From positions 405,501 to 469,500 of the forward strand of contig NW_024104520.1 in NCBI RefSeq assembly GCF_003945595.2: 64,000 nucleotides of DNA. The letters run 5' to 3'. Positions 37,401 to 47,475 of the stretch are shown here, piece by piece. The translations under genes were made by a program, and so were the position numbers. Source of the stretch: Pipra filicauda (Eukaryota; Chordata; Aves; Passeriformes; Pipridae). The stretch's first letter is position 1. Each line of letters begins with the position of its first letter. Under the pieces are notes generated by a model. The model did not search any database. It saw only the letters and a program-made list of their open reading frames with translations, and was not told where the DNA came from.

Positions 37401-39707
37401 TATCCTTTCACAGAACTTTGTATCACTGTTAGATGCTTTTGAAAAACCTCTACAAGTAGATGCCTGTTGATAATATTATTTAGCCATTGTAGGTATAATC
37501 CTGTAAGGATCTGGTTATATCCTGTAAGACACTGAGCATTCTCTCCTGCAACTTGCTAAGGGAAAAGTGTGATTCAAGATACCTTAACAATTGATCGGTT
37601 TTGAGCTGTTTTTACTGTCTCTTGATCTAAACGAAGAAGTTGGCTTAATTTGCTGCATGTTTGCTCATCGCTTAACCATAGTGTAGTAAAATGAGTGAGG
37701 ATTAAACCTGCCCAGTACATTTGCCTTGTTATTAGCCAGCATCAATTGCTGCTTCATTTATCACTTAAAACAAGCAATCTTTATACAGCTGCCTTTTTTT
37801 TCTTTTGTTATTACCTTTGCCTGAAATTAAGGAAATGGTAAGAGGACAAAATAACACTGTAGCTTAGATTTGTTGATGATACTGTATACTTGCATATTAT
37901 TTTTTGTCAGTGGCTGTGGATATTGTTTGCAGACTTTCAGCAAAACTTTACTGTCCTGGAAATTAGGAGCTGAGAAGATTACAAAATGTGGAATTCTAGG
38001 CAGCAAGCTGCTTTGCGGCAGCAGGTGACAGTAGGCTCTTCACTCAGTTTGCCTGCCTCATGTGAGTAGGTTTGGCTGAATTCCTGAAGATCCATCTTAT
38101 CTTGCAGGGGCTTTGGCGTATGAATAGTTAGTCTTTAGTCTCCTCTGACTGTTGAGATATTTGGTTTTGTGAGTAATAGGTGACTTTGGTTTTGTTTGTG
38201 TCTTTTCATGCCTCATTTACTGGTTTATATGGTTCCTGGTTTGGAAACTGTGGAGAGGAGAACTCCTCCGACTCAGTGTGTTTTATGCACGGGATATACC
38301 TCAGTGGAGGGTGTCTAAGTGTCAAAACAAGTTACTAACACATTTGTAAAAGGTGTTACAGGTTCTGTCTTCCAGATTGTTTTAACACACCTGTCAAGAA
38401 GCCACACGTAATATATGTGATGGTTGTGGTTTTAAATAGGTTTGTAAACCATCCTGCTATGAGCTGAAAGAATTTTTAGAATGCCCTGCTCATTGTCAGT
38501 AGTAATATAAAATCCTTGATCTTCTGTGCTGTTACTCTCTTTTTAGCCTCAGCTATGATTTTTCACTAGTTTAATATTTAAAGAAATCTTGTGACACTGG
38601 TTCAACAGATGCATAAGAAAATAAATACAGATGCCTGTATTAGGTAAGTTGTAGCTAACTAATACAGCTGTATGGTTGCAAGTATTTACCTTTTGCAGTA
38701 CTTCAGAGGGTGATTCAGCCTAGAGAAGTCTGAGGTTTATTGGCATTTCAGGTGTGCTCTCTTACTGTTCAAATAAAGGAAATGTAATCCTTGCTGAACC
38801 TCATCTCTGAACAAGAGATAGAGTCTTGAGAAACAGGTTTTAAGTGCAAAAGAAGAATCTGATCTTTTAGCACTATCAGGTGAAATAAAATCACTTCTTT
38901 AAAACCTCTATAGTATCTGTCTTTTTTCCAACTGTAATCACTGTTCTTATGTTTCATTTCCTCCAGCAATCACTGTCACTTTTTTTCTTTTTGCATAAAA
39001 CTTGACTGCCACCTTTGCGCAGAACAGGGCCCTATTGTATCTATGAACCGGTGAATAAGCTACATTCTGTGTCATGGGGAAGGTCTGTAGTGAAAAGATG
39101 TGTGTGATTTCTTTAGATTCAGTTCCTAGCTGTTATTTTATTTAGTAAAATTTAGAAACAGCTTTGCTGATGTAATAGACAAATTGGAAGAAAAGTATTC
39201 TAAACAGTTATTTATTTTTAGGAATTGAATTTTTTGTAAATATGCAAAGGCAGTATGGTATTTTAAATTTTTTATGATACTTGTCTTCTCATCAGACAAA
39301 GACAAGCTTTGACTAAGTTAGGTTAAATTATACAATTGGTCTTGTTTTGTGCATGTGAAAATTGACATTAATTGCAAAGCAGCAGTAGTACTTTTAAAAT
39401 GAAAAATGGTAAACAGAATTTTTAGATACTATTTAAAACCAAACCTCTCCTCACAGCTGGAAAAAATGCAGCATGTTTGGAAAGGGCAGACTGCTATGCT
39501 GTATATTTGTATTTACAGGGAAATGCCCTTTGTTTAATAATAAAGTTATAAAACAGTTGGCTAGACTGTCCGCAGTCTGAGTACAGTTTGGCTCCTCACT
39601 TGTTGGATGGCGCGGGAGTTCAGAAAGGGCAGGAGAAGGCAAGCGTGGTACTGGCTGCAGCCCGGACTGCTGGGGAGGCCTGGCAGCATCTCAGGCCTGT
39701 GTACCTG
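34473..39707. other. Unique DNA, no gene seen
   Basis: About 5.2 kb of AT-rich sequence with no supportable gene or RNA. A phrase near 36141-36190 is faintly like an antisense CR1 tail but is too degenerate to call. Confidence 0.5.
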
Positions 39708-40416
39708 TGTTGGGTTTTCATGGCAAGGTTTTGGTCGTGAGGGGCTACAGGGTTGGCTTCTGTGAGAAACTGCCAGAAGCTTCCACCGTGTCTGACAGAG
39801 CCAATGCCAGCTGGCTCCGGGGCTGACCTGCTGCTGGCCAAGGTTGAGCCCATCAGACATGGTGCTAGTGCCTTGGGGAAAACCGGTTTAAAGGTGTAAA
39901 AAGTTCCGTGCAACACCAATAGCAGTCAGAAGAGAGGAGTGAGAGTATGTGAAACAGCCCTGCAGACACCAAGGTCAGTGAAGAAGGAGGGGGAGAAGGT
40001 GCTTCAGGTGCTGGAGCAGAGGTTACCACCACCAGCCCATGGTGCAGCCCATGGTGAGGCAGGCTGTCTACCTGCAGGCCATGGAGGTCCACGGGAGAGC
40101 AGAGATCCATTTGCAGCCTGTGGAGGAGGCTGTGCCAGAGCAGGTGGATGCCATGGAGTCAGGAAGAAGGGAGGGATTGGGGAAAGATGTTTAATGATTT
40201 GATTTTATTTCTCAGTATCCTATTCTGGTTTGATTTGCAATAAATTAATTTCCCCAAATGGAGGTCGTTTTACCTGTGATGGTAATTGGTGAGTAACCTC
40301 TCCCTGTCCTTATCTTGAGCCAGGAGCTTTTTCTCCTCTGTCCAGTTGAGGAGGACAGTGATAGAGCAGCTTTGGTGTGCACCTGGTGTCCAGCCAATGT
40401 CAGCCTCCCCATAGTG
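39708..40416 (+). mobile_element. Probable solo LTR of an endogenous retrovirus (ERVL-like)
   Basis: A GC-richer 0.7-kb block starts TGTTGGGTTTTCATGGCAAG. It carries phrases of a repeat widespread in bird genomes: GAAACTGCCAGAAGCTTCC, CAGAGCCAATGCCAGCTGGC, GCAGACACCAAGGTCAGTGA, GTAATTGGTGAGTAACCTCT and GCACCTGGTGTCCAGCC. A polyadenylation signal AATAAA (40239-40244) sits in the 3' half, as expected for an LTR on the + strand, and a TATA-like TTTAAA is near 39890. Inner motifs like GCAGCCCATGGTG recur imperfectly (about 40030-40070). Flanking ACCTG pentamers (39703-39707 and 40417-40421) could be a 5-bp target duplication. However, a canonical ...CA end would lie at 40411 instead. No gag, pol or env is present. 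ERVL-type is inference. Confidence 0.7.
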
Positions 40417-40421
40417 ACCTG

Positions 40422-41392
40422 GCTTGGAAAAAATATGCTAATGTGAAGGAAAAGGTGATTGTCATCTTGTTTAAAAGTTATGCCTTCAGAAGTCTTTTTG
40501 TTCATTTTAATGTCAGCATTGGTCTGTCTCAAAATTAGTGAAGTGAGGAGATGGTTTGGGGTAATTTCTATTACCTAATAGCCTCTCCTTTTTTGAGAAG
40601 CATAAGTAATTACAAATAAGACATCAGAACATATGCTGGAACTAGGACAATGGCAGAACTGAAATAACTTAGACGTATTCTTTACCAAGAGGGAAATGGA
40701 TGTGACCCTGGCAAGAAAATGCTGTCTCCGGTCTGGGAGGGTTGATGTCTGACATACCTGAGACAGGCTAAATGTGCCAGGTGACTTGGGTAACTTATTT
40801 CCTCTCTTGGGATCTGTTTTATTTAAGCCATCATAATAGAAATCTTTACTTGGCTTACATAAAGCACAGTCATTTCCTTTCTTGGTTGTCAGGATTCACA
40901 GAATTAGTACAGTTACAGATTTTTTGGGGCTTTACAGGATTTTTGAAAGCCGCCTTGTGAAAAAGGTGGCAACTGTGTGTGGGTTTTTAACTGTTCTCTG
41001 CCTTATAAAGAAGTGGGAAGAGAAACTGCTGCTTCTTTTTGGTCTGTTAACACTCTGGAAGTGCCTCATAAGGTTGTGTGTCCAGTCTTTGTTAGGTGTG
41101 AGGTAAACGAGCCCTTTCTGAGCTAATGCAGCACTATAGTCAAATAACTTGGTCTTGCCGTAATTTAGCTACCCCACGCTGTTAGGTTTGGAAACTCTGT
41201 TTTTGCTGACTGTACCAGCCACCTTAAAACTGTGTTAAATTTTAAACATAATTCTTCATATGCCTGTACATTGACCACTGAAGAAGGATGTAGTTTGTAA
41301 TCTAACGGTCTACTCCCAGTCAATGACCTCTGCAGTCTGAGTTTTGCATACAGGTATCCCTAATTGAGACTTTTATCTTCTAGAGCAGTATT
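40422..41392. other. Unique DNA, no gene seen
   Basis: Sequence between the LTR and a CR1 copy. The plus frames at 40772-40960 and 40882-41106 overlap each other and have no recognised similarity. Confidence 0.5.
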
Positions 41393-41931
41393 TATTCTGC
41401 ACTGGTGCAGCCTCACCTTGAATATTGTGTGCAGTTTTGGGCACCACAATACAAGAAAGATATTAAGGTCTTAGAGAGTGTCCAAAGGAGGGCAACAAAG
41501 ATGGTGAAGGGCCTTGAGGGGAAGTCGTATGAGGAGCAACTGAGGTCGCTGGGTCTGTTCAGTCTGGAGAAGAGGAGACTGAGGGGAGACCTCACTGCAG
41601 TTACAACTCCCTTGTGAGGGGAAGAGGAGGGGCAGGCACTGATCTCTTCTCTATGGTGACCAGTGACAGGACCTGAGGGAATGACCTGAAGTTGTGTCAG
41701 GGGAGGTTTATGTTGGATATTAGAAAAAGGTTTTTCCCCCAGAGGGTGGTTGGTTGCTGGAGCAGGCTCCCCAGGGAAGTGGTCACAGCCCCAAGCCTGA
41801 CAGAGTTCAAAAAGCATTTGAACAATGCATTTGGGTGCATGGTTTGACTCTTTGAGATGGTCCTGTGCAGGGCTAGGAGTTGGACTTGATGATCCTTGTG
41901 GGTCTCTTCCAACTCAGCATGCTCTGTGATT
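41393..41931 (+). mobile_element. CR1 LINE 3' end, sense, SINE-type tail
   Basis: The plus frame 41405-41617 reads [14 protein letters not shown], then [16 protein letters not shown], then [13 protein letters not shown]. This is the uninterrupted C-terminal stretch of CR1 ORF2, which then meets a stop. The 3' UTR follows (AAAAGGTTTTTCCCCCAGAG; CAGGCTCCCCAGGGAAGTGG) and ends GATGATCCTTGTGGGTCTC ... AACTCAGCATGCTCTGTGAT. It is the best-preserved CR1 tail in the window and closest to the SINE tail at 23492. Upstream ORF2 is missing (5' truncation at about 41393). Confidence 0.95.
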
Positions 41932-41967
41932 TTCAAAGTAGTTTCAAACTACTTTTTCAAAGTAGTT
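41930..41967. repeat. Direct and inverted repeat at the CR1 3' junction
   Basis: TTTTCAAAGTAGTT occurs at 41930-41943 and again at 41954-41967. Between them, AAACTACTTT (41946-41955) is the exact reverse complement of AAAGTAGTTT (41935-41944). The cluster begins exactly where the CR1 tail ends, so it may reflect a target duplication plus a template-switch fold-back during insertion. Confidence 0.8.
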
Positions 41968-43167
41968 CCTGCTGCTTTGATACAGTGATCTTGCAAGAAG
42001 GTGAGCAACAAGGTCTGTCTCTTAAGAATACTTGCTGAATGGCAATAACTGGATTTTTTAATAATCCTGTTTGTTAAGGTTTAAACACATAGCAGCTTGC
42101 CTGTGCTATACTATACTAGTTATGGATTTTTTTTTTTTTTTTTTTTTTGGTAACTAGAAATAGGTTTTATTTTTTTATTTCTTTTAGCAGACTATCTTTA
42201 AGCTAGTTCACAAGCTGCTTGTTAGAAGTACAGACAGGAACAGGATACATTGGAAGGATGGTTGGTAATAAATATCCCAGGAGATAAGATGGCAGATGAC
42301 GAATGGCACAAATGCACTGAAAATTTTAAGGTATCCTCTCAAATCAGATTTTTAAACATATACCTGTCTTGGCATATTCTATGGAAGGTATGTGGTGGTT
42401 TTTAAAAACATTATTTATTTGTACACTGATTTCTCTAAAGACTTTATAAAGACCTTGCCAAATGTATATGTAATTCAAAAGGAATATAAAAAACCACTGG
42501 TTTTAATTATGAAAGCAGAGTGCAGAATCCTAGCCCTGCTGATTTCATTGGGAACAGTTTTTGTCTGCTAATTACTGCTATGAACAAAGTTTTCCCCTCA
42601 GTTACACCAAAGCATTCTCCATTGATTTAAGATTATGCTTAAATTATTGTGATTGAAAGTGCCTTTGCCTGTGGCACTGTCTGTCTCCCTTAGGAAGGGA
42701 TGCAGAACACTTCCCTGGTTTCTCTTACGTTTTCTAAACTTCAGCTACCTTTAAACTAGTGTTGGTGCTTTTTCAAGCTTTATTTTTATTCCAGTACCAT
42801 TACAACTATTGCATAAACTGTTCGATTTGCAGGAACACTGGCATCTCTGTCACATAAATGTTTCTCTGACCAGGTATCCACTGTATAGAGGCTTGCATGA
42901 TGTTTCTCATAAGTGAAACCCCATGGTTTCTTGTTGTGCTCCACCTTCTGTATCTGCTGAAGCTCCCAGGGCTGCTGGGTATTGCCCAACCTCGCTGATG
43001 TTTCTGACAAATGGCATCTCTTAAAAAATGCCTGCTACTGTGGGTAGCGAACGCCAGAAACTTCTAGATCCTTGGAGGGGGCTTTTGCATGACTGATGTT
43101 GGGGTCATGCTTTACTTTCTTTCCCAGGTGGTAAGGAGCAGGCAGGGCTGTCTCTGTGTCAACTACT
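41968..43167. other. Unique DNA, no gene seen
   Basis: AT-rich sequence with a 22-nt T tract at 42127-42148 and no supported gene. Confidence 0.5.
42127..42148. repeat. Poly(T) tract, 22 nt
   Basis: The longest homopolymer in the window. No retrocopy body is recognisable on either side, so it is treated as a simple repeat. Confidence 0.9.
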
Positions 43168-43200
43168 TCATCCTCCTGGACCTTAGGAGGAGGAGGATGA
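43168..43200. repeat. 10-bp inverted repeat
   Basis: TCATCCTCCT (43168-43177) and AGGAGGATGA (43191-43200) are exact reverse complements around a 13-nt loop. The right arm is part of a short AGG triplet run. Confidence 0.75.
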
Positions 43201-43929
43201 TCTATTTGTCTGTGCTGAAATTAGATCAGGATGAGTGTATTTCTGTAAGCTTCCTATATGACCCCAATTAATTTTTTTTTCATCCTTCTATTTTTAAACA
43301 ATACTGAAAAAACAGTGGGCAGGGAAGAGCTGAGCACATTGGTGAGGTTACAGATGTCATCCAAGTCATTAGTGCTGGCAGTGCTCCTGGCCTGTTGCAC
43401 ATGCCAGATGTGACATCTTTCAATGAAGTTTAAAGGCATGGTGAAAGATTACGGGCATGGTTTCACATCACTTTGGGCTGCTCCAAAAGAAATGTTTTAA
43501 AACCTGTTGCTGACAGCAGCTGTTAAGTGGTGTCAGTCCGTCTTTTTCAAACTATTACAACATGCCTTCTCGTCCCTGGCATCCTTGTGGCGTCCTGTCC
43601 AAGCTGATTAATTTGAGGACCCAGCTGAAAACTAACCCCTCAAAAAAAGATGCATCCCTGAGACTGTGTCTCTGTGATGAGGTGGCTGAGCCCCAGTCTA
43701 AGGCCAACTGCTGCTGAAAGGGACAGTTGGCTTAAAACAGCATAGATGTAAAACTGTACAGTTACTGTCACTCTGCTGGCTGTGGAACAGCAAGTTTGAC
43801 TTTTACTTTCTGCAGATGAAACTACATAAAATGATTCCTTAAGCTGAGGTAAGCATCGCCTGTTCATTTGGATTTTAACCTGTCAAGTCCAGGACCCTGT
43901 ATTCTTATTTAAGTACTACCTGTGTGAAA

Positions 43930-43957
43930 TTAAAGATTATTCCTTAAAGATTATTCC
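43930..43957. repeat. Tandem duplication, 14 bp x 2
   Basis: TTAAAGATTATTCC is repeated exactly head to tail (43930-43943 and 43944-43957). Confidence 0.9.
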
Positions 43958-44620
43958 AGCTCTTGTTTATGCATATTTCAAGTTTATACTGAGCTTAATT
44001 ATAATATTGAATTTCACTATTGCTTTTGACCATGGGAGTAAGTTCATTTTAAACTGAGTTGGCTGGTCTTGCAGGCATTTAAAATGTGTGACTGTGTCCA
44101 TTCACACCATACTTATACATATGTATATACATACACACAAACATTTATCTCTGACAGAAGTCTTGCAGCTACTGGTTCTTCCTCAGCAGCTGTGAACATA
44201 ACCAGCTTCCTAGGTGGGTAAACTGGAAACAATGGGAATTCTTCCTGCCTTTTGTTATTTCAGCTGAAATTGTATATGCTTACTTCTCACAGTGCTTCCT
44301 AGCAGCTTCTGGTACCATTTAAGATTTGAAGGGTCTGATAGAGAATTTTAATGATTTTGACTTTCAGGTGGTCCCATTTCAGCTGCCCACATTCAACCAT
44401 GGTTGGTGGTCAATCGCTGGTCGGGTAATTTTGTTCCTAGAACTGTAACTCTGCACTTCAACTCTTAAAAAGTTCCAAGACCTCTTGTGAGGAAAAATAC
44501 TTTTAAGCTAAGAAAGAGTTTTGAATTTTATTTTTCAGTTGTGGCACAGACCTCAGTCTAGGTTCAGTGAAATTGGTGGCTAAATTCCCATTGATTTACT
44601 CAAGACGTCCTCAAGACCTT

Positions 44621-44642
44621 TCTATCAGTATTCTATCAGTAT
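44621..44642. repeat. Tandem duplication, 11 bp x 2
   Basis: TCTATCAGTAT occurs twice in direct succession (44621-44631 and 44632-44642). Just upstream, CTCAAGAC also occurs twice within 25 nt. Confidence 0.85.
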
Positions 44643-45793
44643 TCAGTTTGTTCTATCTATTGCATGCTTCACTTCTTGTTGTAGAGCACCTTTTTTTGAT
44701 TTTTAATTTCATGATACTTCACATCTTTTGTCACAGTTTAACCAGAGAGGATCAATACACAGACAGCTCCAGAACTTCTGTCCAAGCCAACATTGCTCTT
44801 GTGCTTCTAGGCCTTATCAGTATTCATTTTGGAAGCTGTCAAGCCCTGCTGTCTCTGTTGAAGAGGTTACATTTTTTTGCTGTACTGATTAACTTAACTG
44901 TTTTGAGTAACTTTGACCACTTGTGGCTACTACTGACCCTAGATTCCTGCAGTACCTCCAAGCAAAATGCTAAACATAGCTGGCATTCTTGAATTGAGGG
45001 TGCTAGGACCAAGCATTGCAGTAGTATCCAGAACAATCTTATGTCTGGGGAAAAAAAAACTTGCGTGTTATTCTGTCTTAAAATCAATTTGAGAGCACAG
45101 TGTTGAGAGATGAGATCCCTCTCACTGTGTTAATATATGTTGCCCCTTGGTTTCTTAATGATGGGGATCATTCTACATGAATTGGAAAAAATTCAATGTA
45201 ATTCTGTGGAATTAAGGCCTTAGATAAAACAAAGGTATGGCAGGAAGTTTTAATTCATAGCCAGAAACGACAGGGATGTAAGTGAGCTGGAGTGAGGGTA
45301 TGGTATTACGGTGAATTTTTTTGCTCCTTCTGGAGCATCTGGTAACAGCTGCTTGAATTAGTTCTGTTCTGAAATGGTATTTCCTGTGTTTTAATGAAAG
45401 TGGTTTAGGAACATACAGGATATTTTACTGAAATCTTGGCAATATTGCAGCAGCATCTTAATTTCTGTAGTTTGACTTTTTGGTCTTGACATGAAGTGTA
45501 AATATAACCTCTTGGCTGTGCAATTAAGTATGTGTGATGTCCTGCAGGAAAATTTCTTTCCAATTCAAGAGGAAACTAATTCAGAAACTTCTTAATTTAA
45601 TGCAGACGTAGCTGCCTCTTATGTATGTGTGTGAGCTTATTTAAAAAACAAAACCCAAACACAAACACTTGCTAATAAAAATCTAGGTCTTAAAACCTTA
45701 GGAATGGAGACCTTGGAAAGAACATAAATGAACATATTTTGGGCAAAGCAATATAACTGTTGATTAGGCTGCAGTCTTACTGTTGTTCTTTAA

Positions 45794-45820
45794 AAAAGTG
45801 TTCTTAAAAAAAACACTTTT
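45794..45820. repeat. 9-bp inverted repeat
   Basis: AAAAGTGTT (45794-45802) and AACACTTTT (45812-45820) are exact complements around a 9-nt A-rich loop. Confidence 0.7.
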
Positions 45821-47448
45821 AAAGTGATCGTTTTCTGAAAGAACTTCATAATCAGGATTGGATTTTTTTTTATTTAATGAGTAATTGCCATATCAGACTT
45901 TTGAGCATGTATTGTATTTCTTGGTTGTGTAATTATACACGAGTGGAAGTTATTACTGAGAAATGCCTTTTTGTTTTTTGGTTTTTTTGAAAGTAGAATT
46001 GCTGAGTGCAGTCCTATAGCATGCATTTCTTTAGATGTGATGTTTTATCTGCAGTTGTTGGAAAGGGTTTTTCAAATTAATTAAGAATATACTTGAATGT
46101 TTTAGGATAGAATATGGCTAAACTTAGAGGAATAAACTTTTGAAGCCCAGAGGATGGTCAAGGAAAGCTTTGCATAACGTAAGATAAAGACGTAGTTAAC
46201 GCTGTTCTGCAGTCAGTCATACTAAGAACAATGGGAAGTCACTGGTGCATGCAGGAAGCAAATGTATGATACAGGAGTTAGATCTCTGACATGTAAGTAC
46301 CAAATTTCTTGTCATGTGACAGCCATCCTTGGTGTTTTTCTTTAGGTAGTGGTTCTTTTGACTTTTCTGTAGACGATGGTTTTGTATCTTTTATCTTCCT
46401 AATTTTTCTTCCCTGGAAAGCGTATCTTTTCCTGTCATTTCTGGAAGAGTTAATCATCATTTTCTCAGGAGAAACTGCAGGATCTCTTCTACCACAGACC
46501 TCAAGTTGGTTTAAAAAAAAAAAAGATAGTAAAAATATTTAGATTAGACAAGAGATTTTAGCCTCATAGCAGCTTTTATGACACAGTAGGAAAATGTAGG
46601 CATGTTTTTTGAAGATGATCAAAAAATTAATCTCATTCTTTTCATCAGGTAATTGCACCATTAATAGAATTGAGAAAATACTGCATAACACGAGAACTAT
46701 AGTCTTTAGTAAAAAAAAAATTGATCTAAATATCTTTACTTCCTTAAGAGATCAACCCTAGATAGTGAGTCAGCTTGCCAGCAATGAAGATTAATAAAGG
46801 AATATGCTAAGGATTTTTTCTATTAACCACCAGCTGTTCTGACCAAGAAATATTTCAGCTACTTCCTGACCCTCTTTTGTTAAAAACAGAGAAACAAAAA
46901 AAACAAATAAGAAGGCCCCAGACCCCCAACAGTTGTTATATTTGAGGTGATGGAGATAGAACAGGTTTGATAGCTACTTCTCATAGTGGTTCTGCCTTAA
47001 TACTGCTAAGCACATATGTGATGGTCTGTTCCAAACCTATCGTAGGCTTGCATAAGATCCTTTAGTGTGGACAAAAAATGCCCTGTAATATTTTTTTAAC
47101 TTCATCCCACCCCAAACCAGAGTGGCAGAGGGGCTTGTAAGGTAGAGAAGATGATCCCTTTTTACAGGTAAGCACCTGTAGGGCAGATAGTTTTGAATAT
47201 ATTGCCCTGGTGTGCAGAATGAGTATGATTTCTGTTAGTACATGTTGAAGTTAAAGATTCCTCATTGTCTTTGAGCTGGCTTTGAAGTCAAAATTATGAG
47301 CGCTTGTAACGCCATCATTGAAAATGATTATGACTAAAACTGGAGAGAGACTTGAGCCTGTATTTTTTTCAGTTCAGTCATTTTAAGCATGCAGTCTGAG
47401 AGTCTTCCTGGGCATTACTGAATGCAATTTGGTCTCTTGCTGGATAAG

Positions 47449-47475
47449 TTTTCCTATGTAGATTTTCCTATGTAT
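47449..47475. repeat. Short direct repeat, 12 bp
   Basis: TTTTCCTATGTA occurs at 47449-47460 and 47464-47475, separated by GAT. It is another small slippage-type duplication. Confidence 0.8.

Noticed and set aside
44850..45040. Ancient LINE RT-region fragment
   Set aside because: A few phrases (TACTGACCC, GCAGTACCTCC) echo old CR1 antisense sequence, but the order and spacing do not hold.
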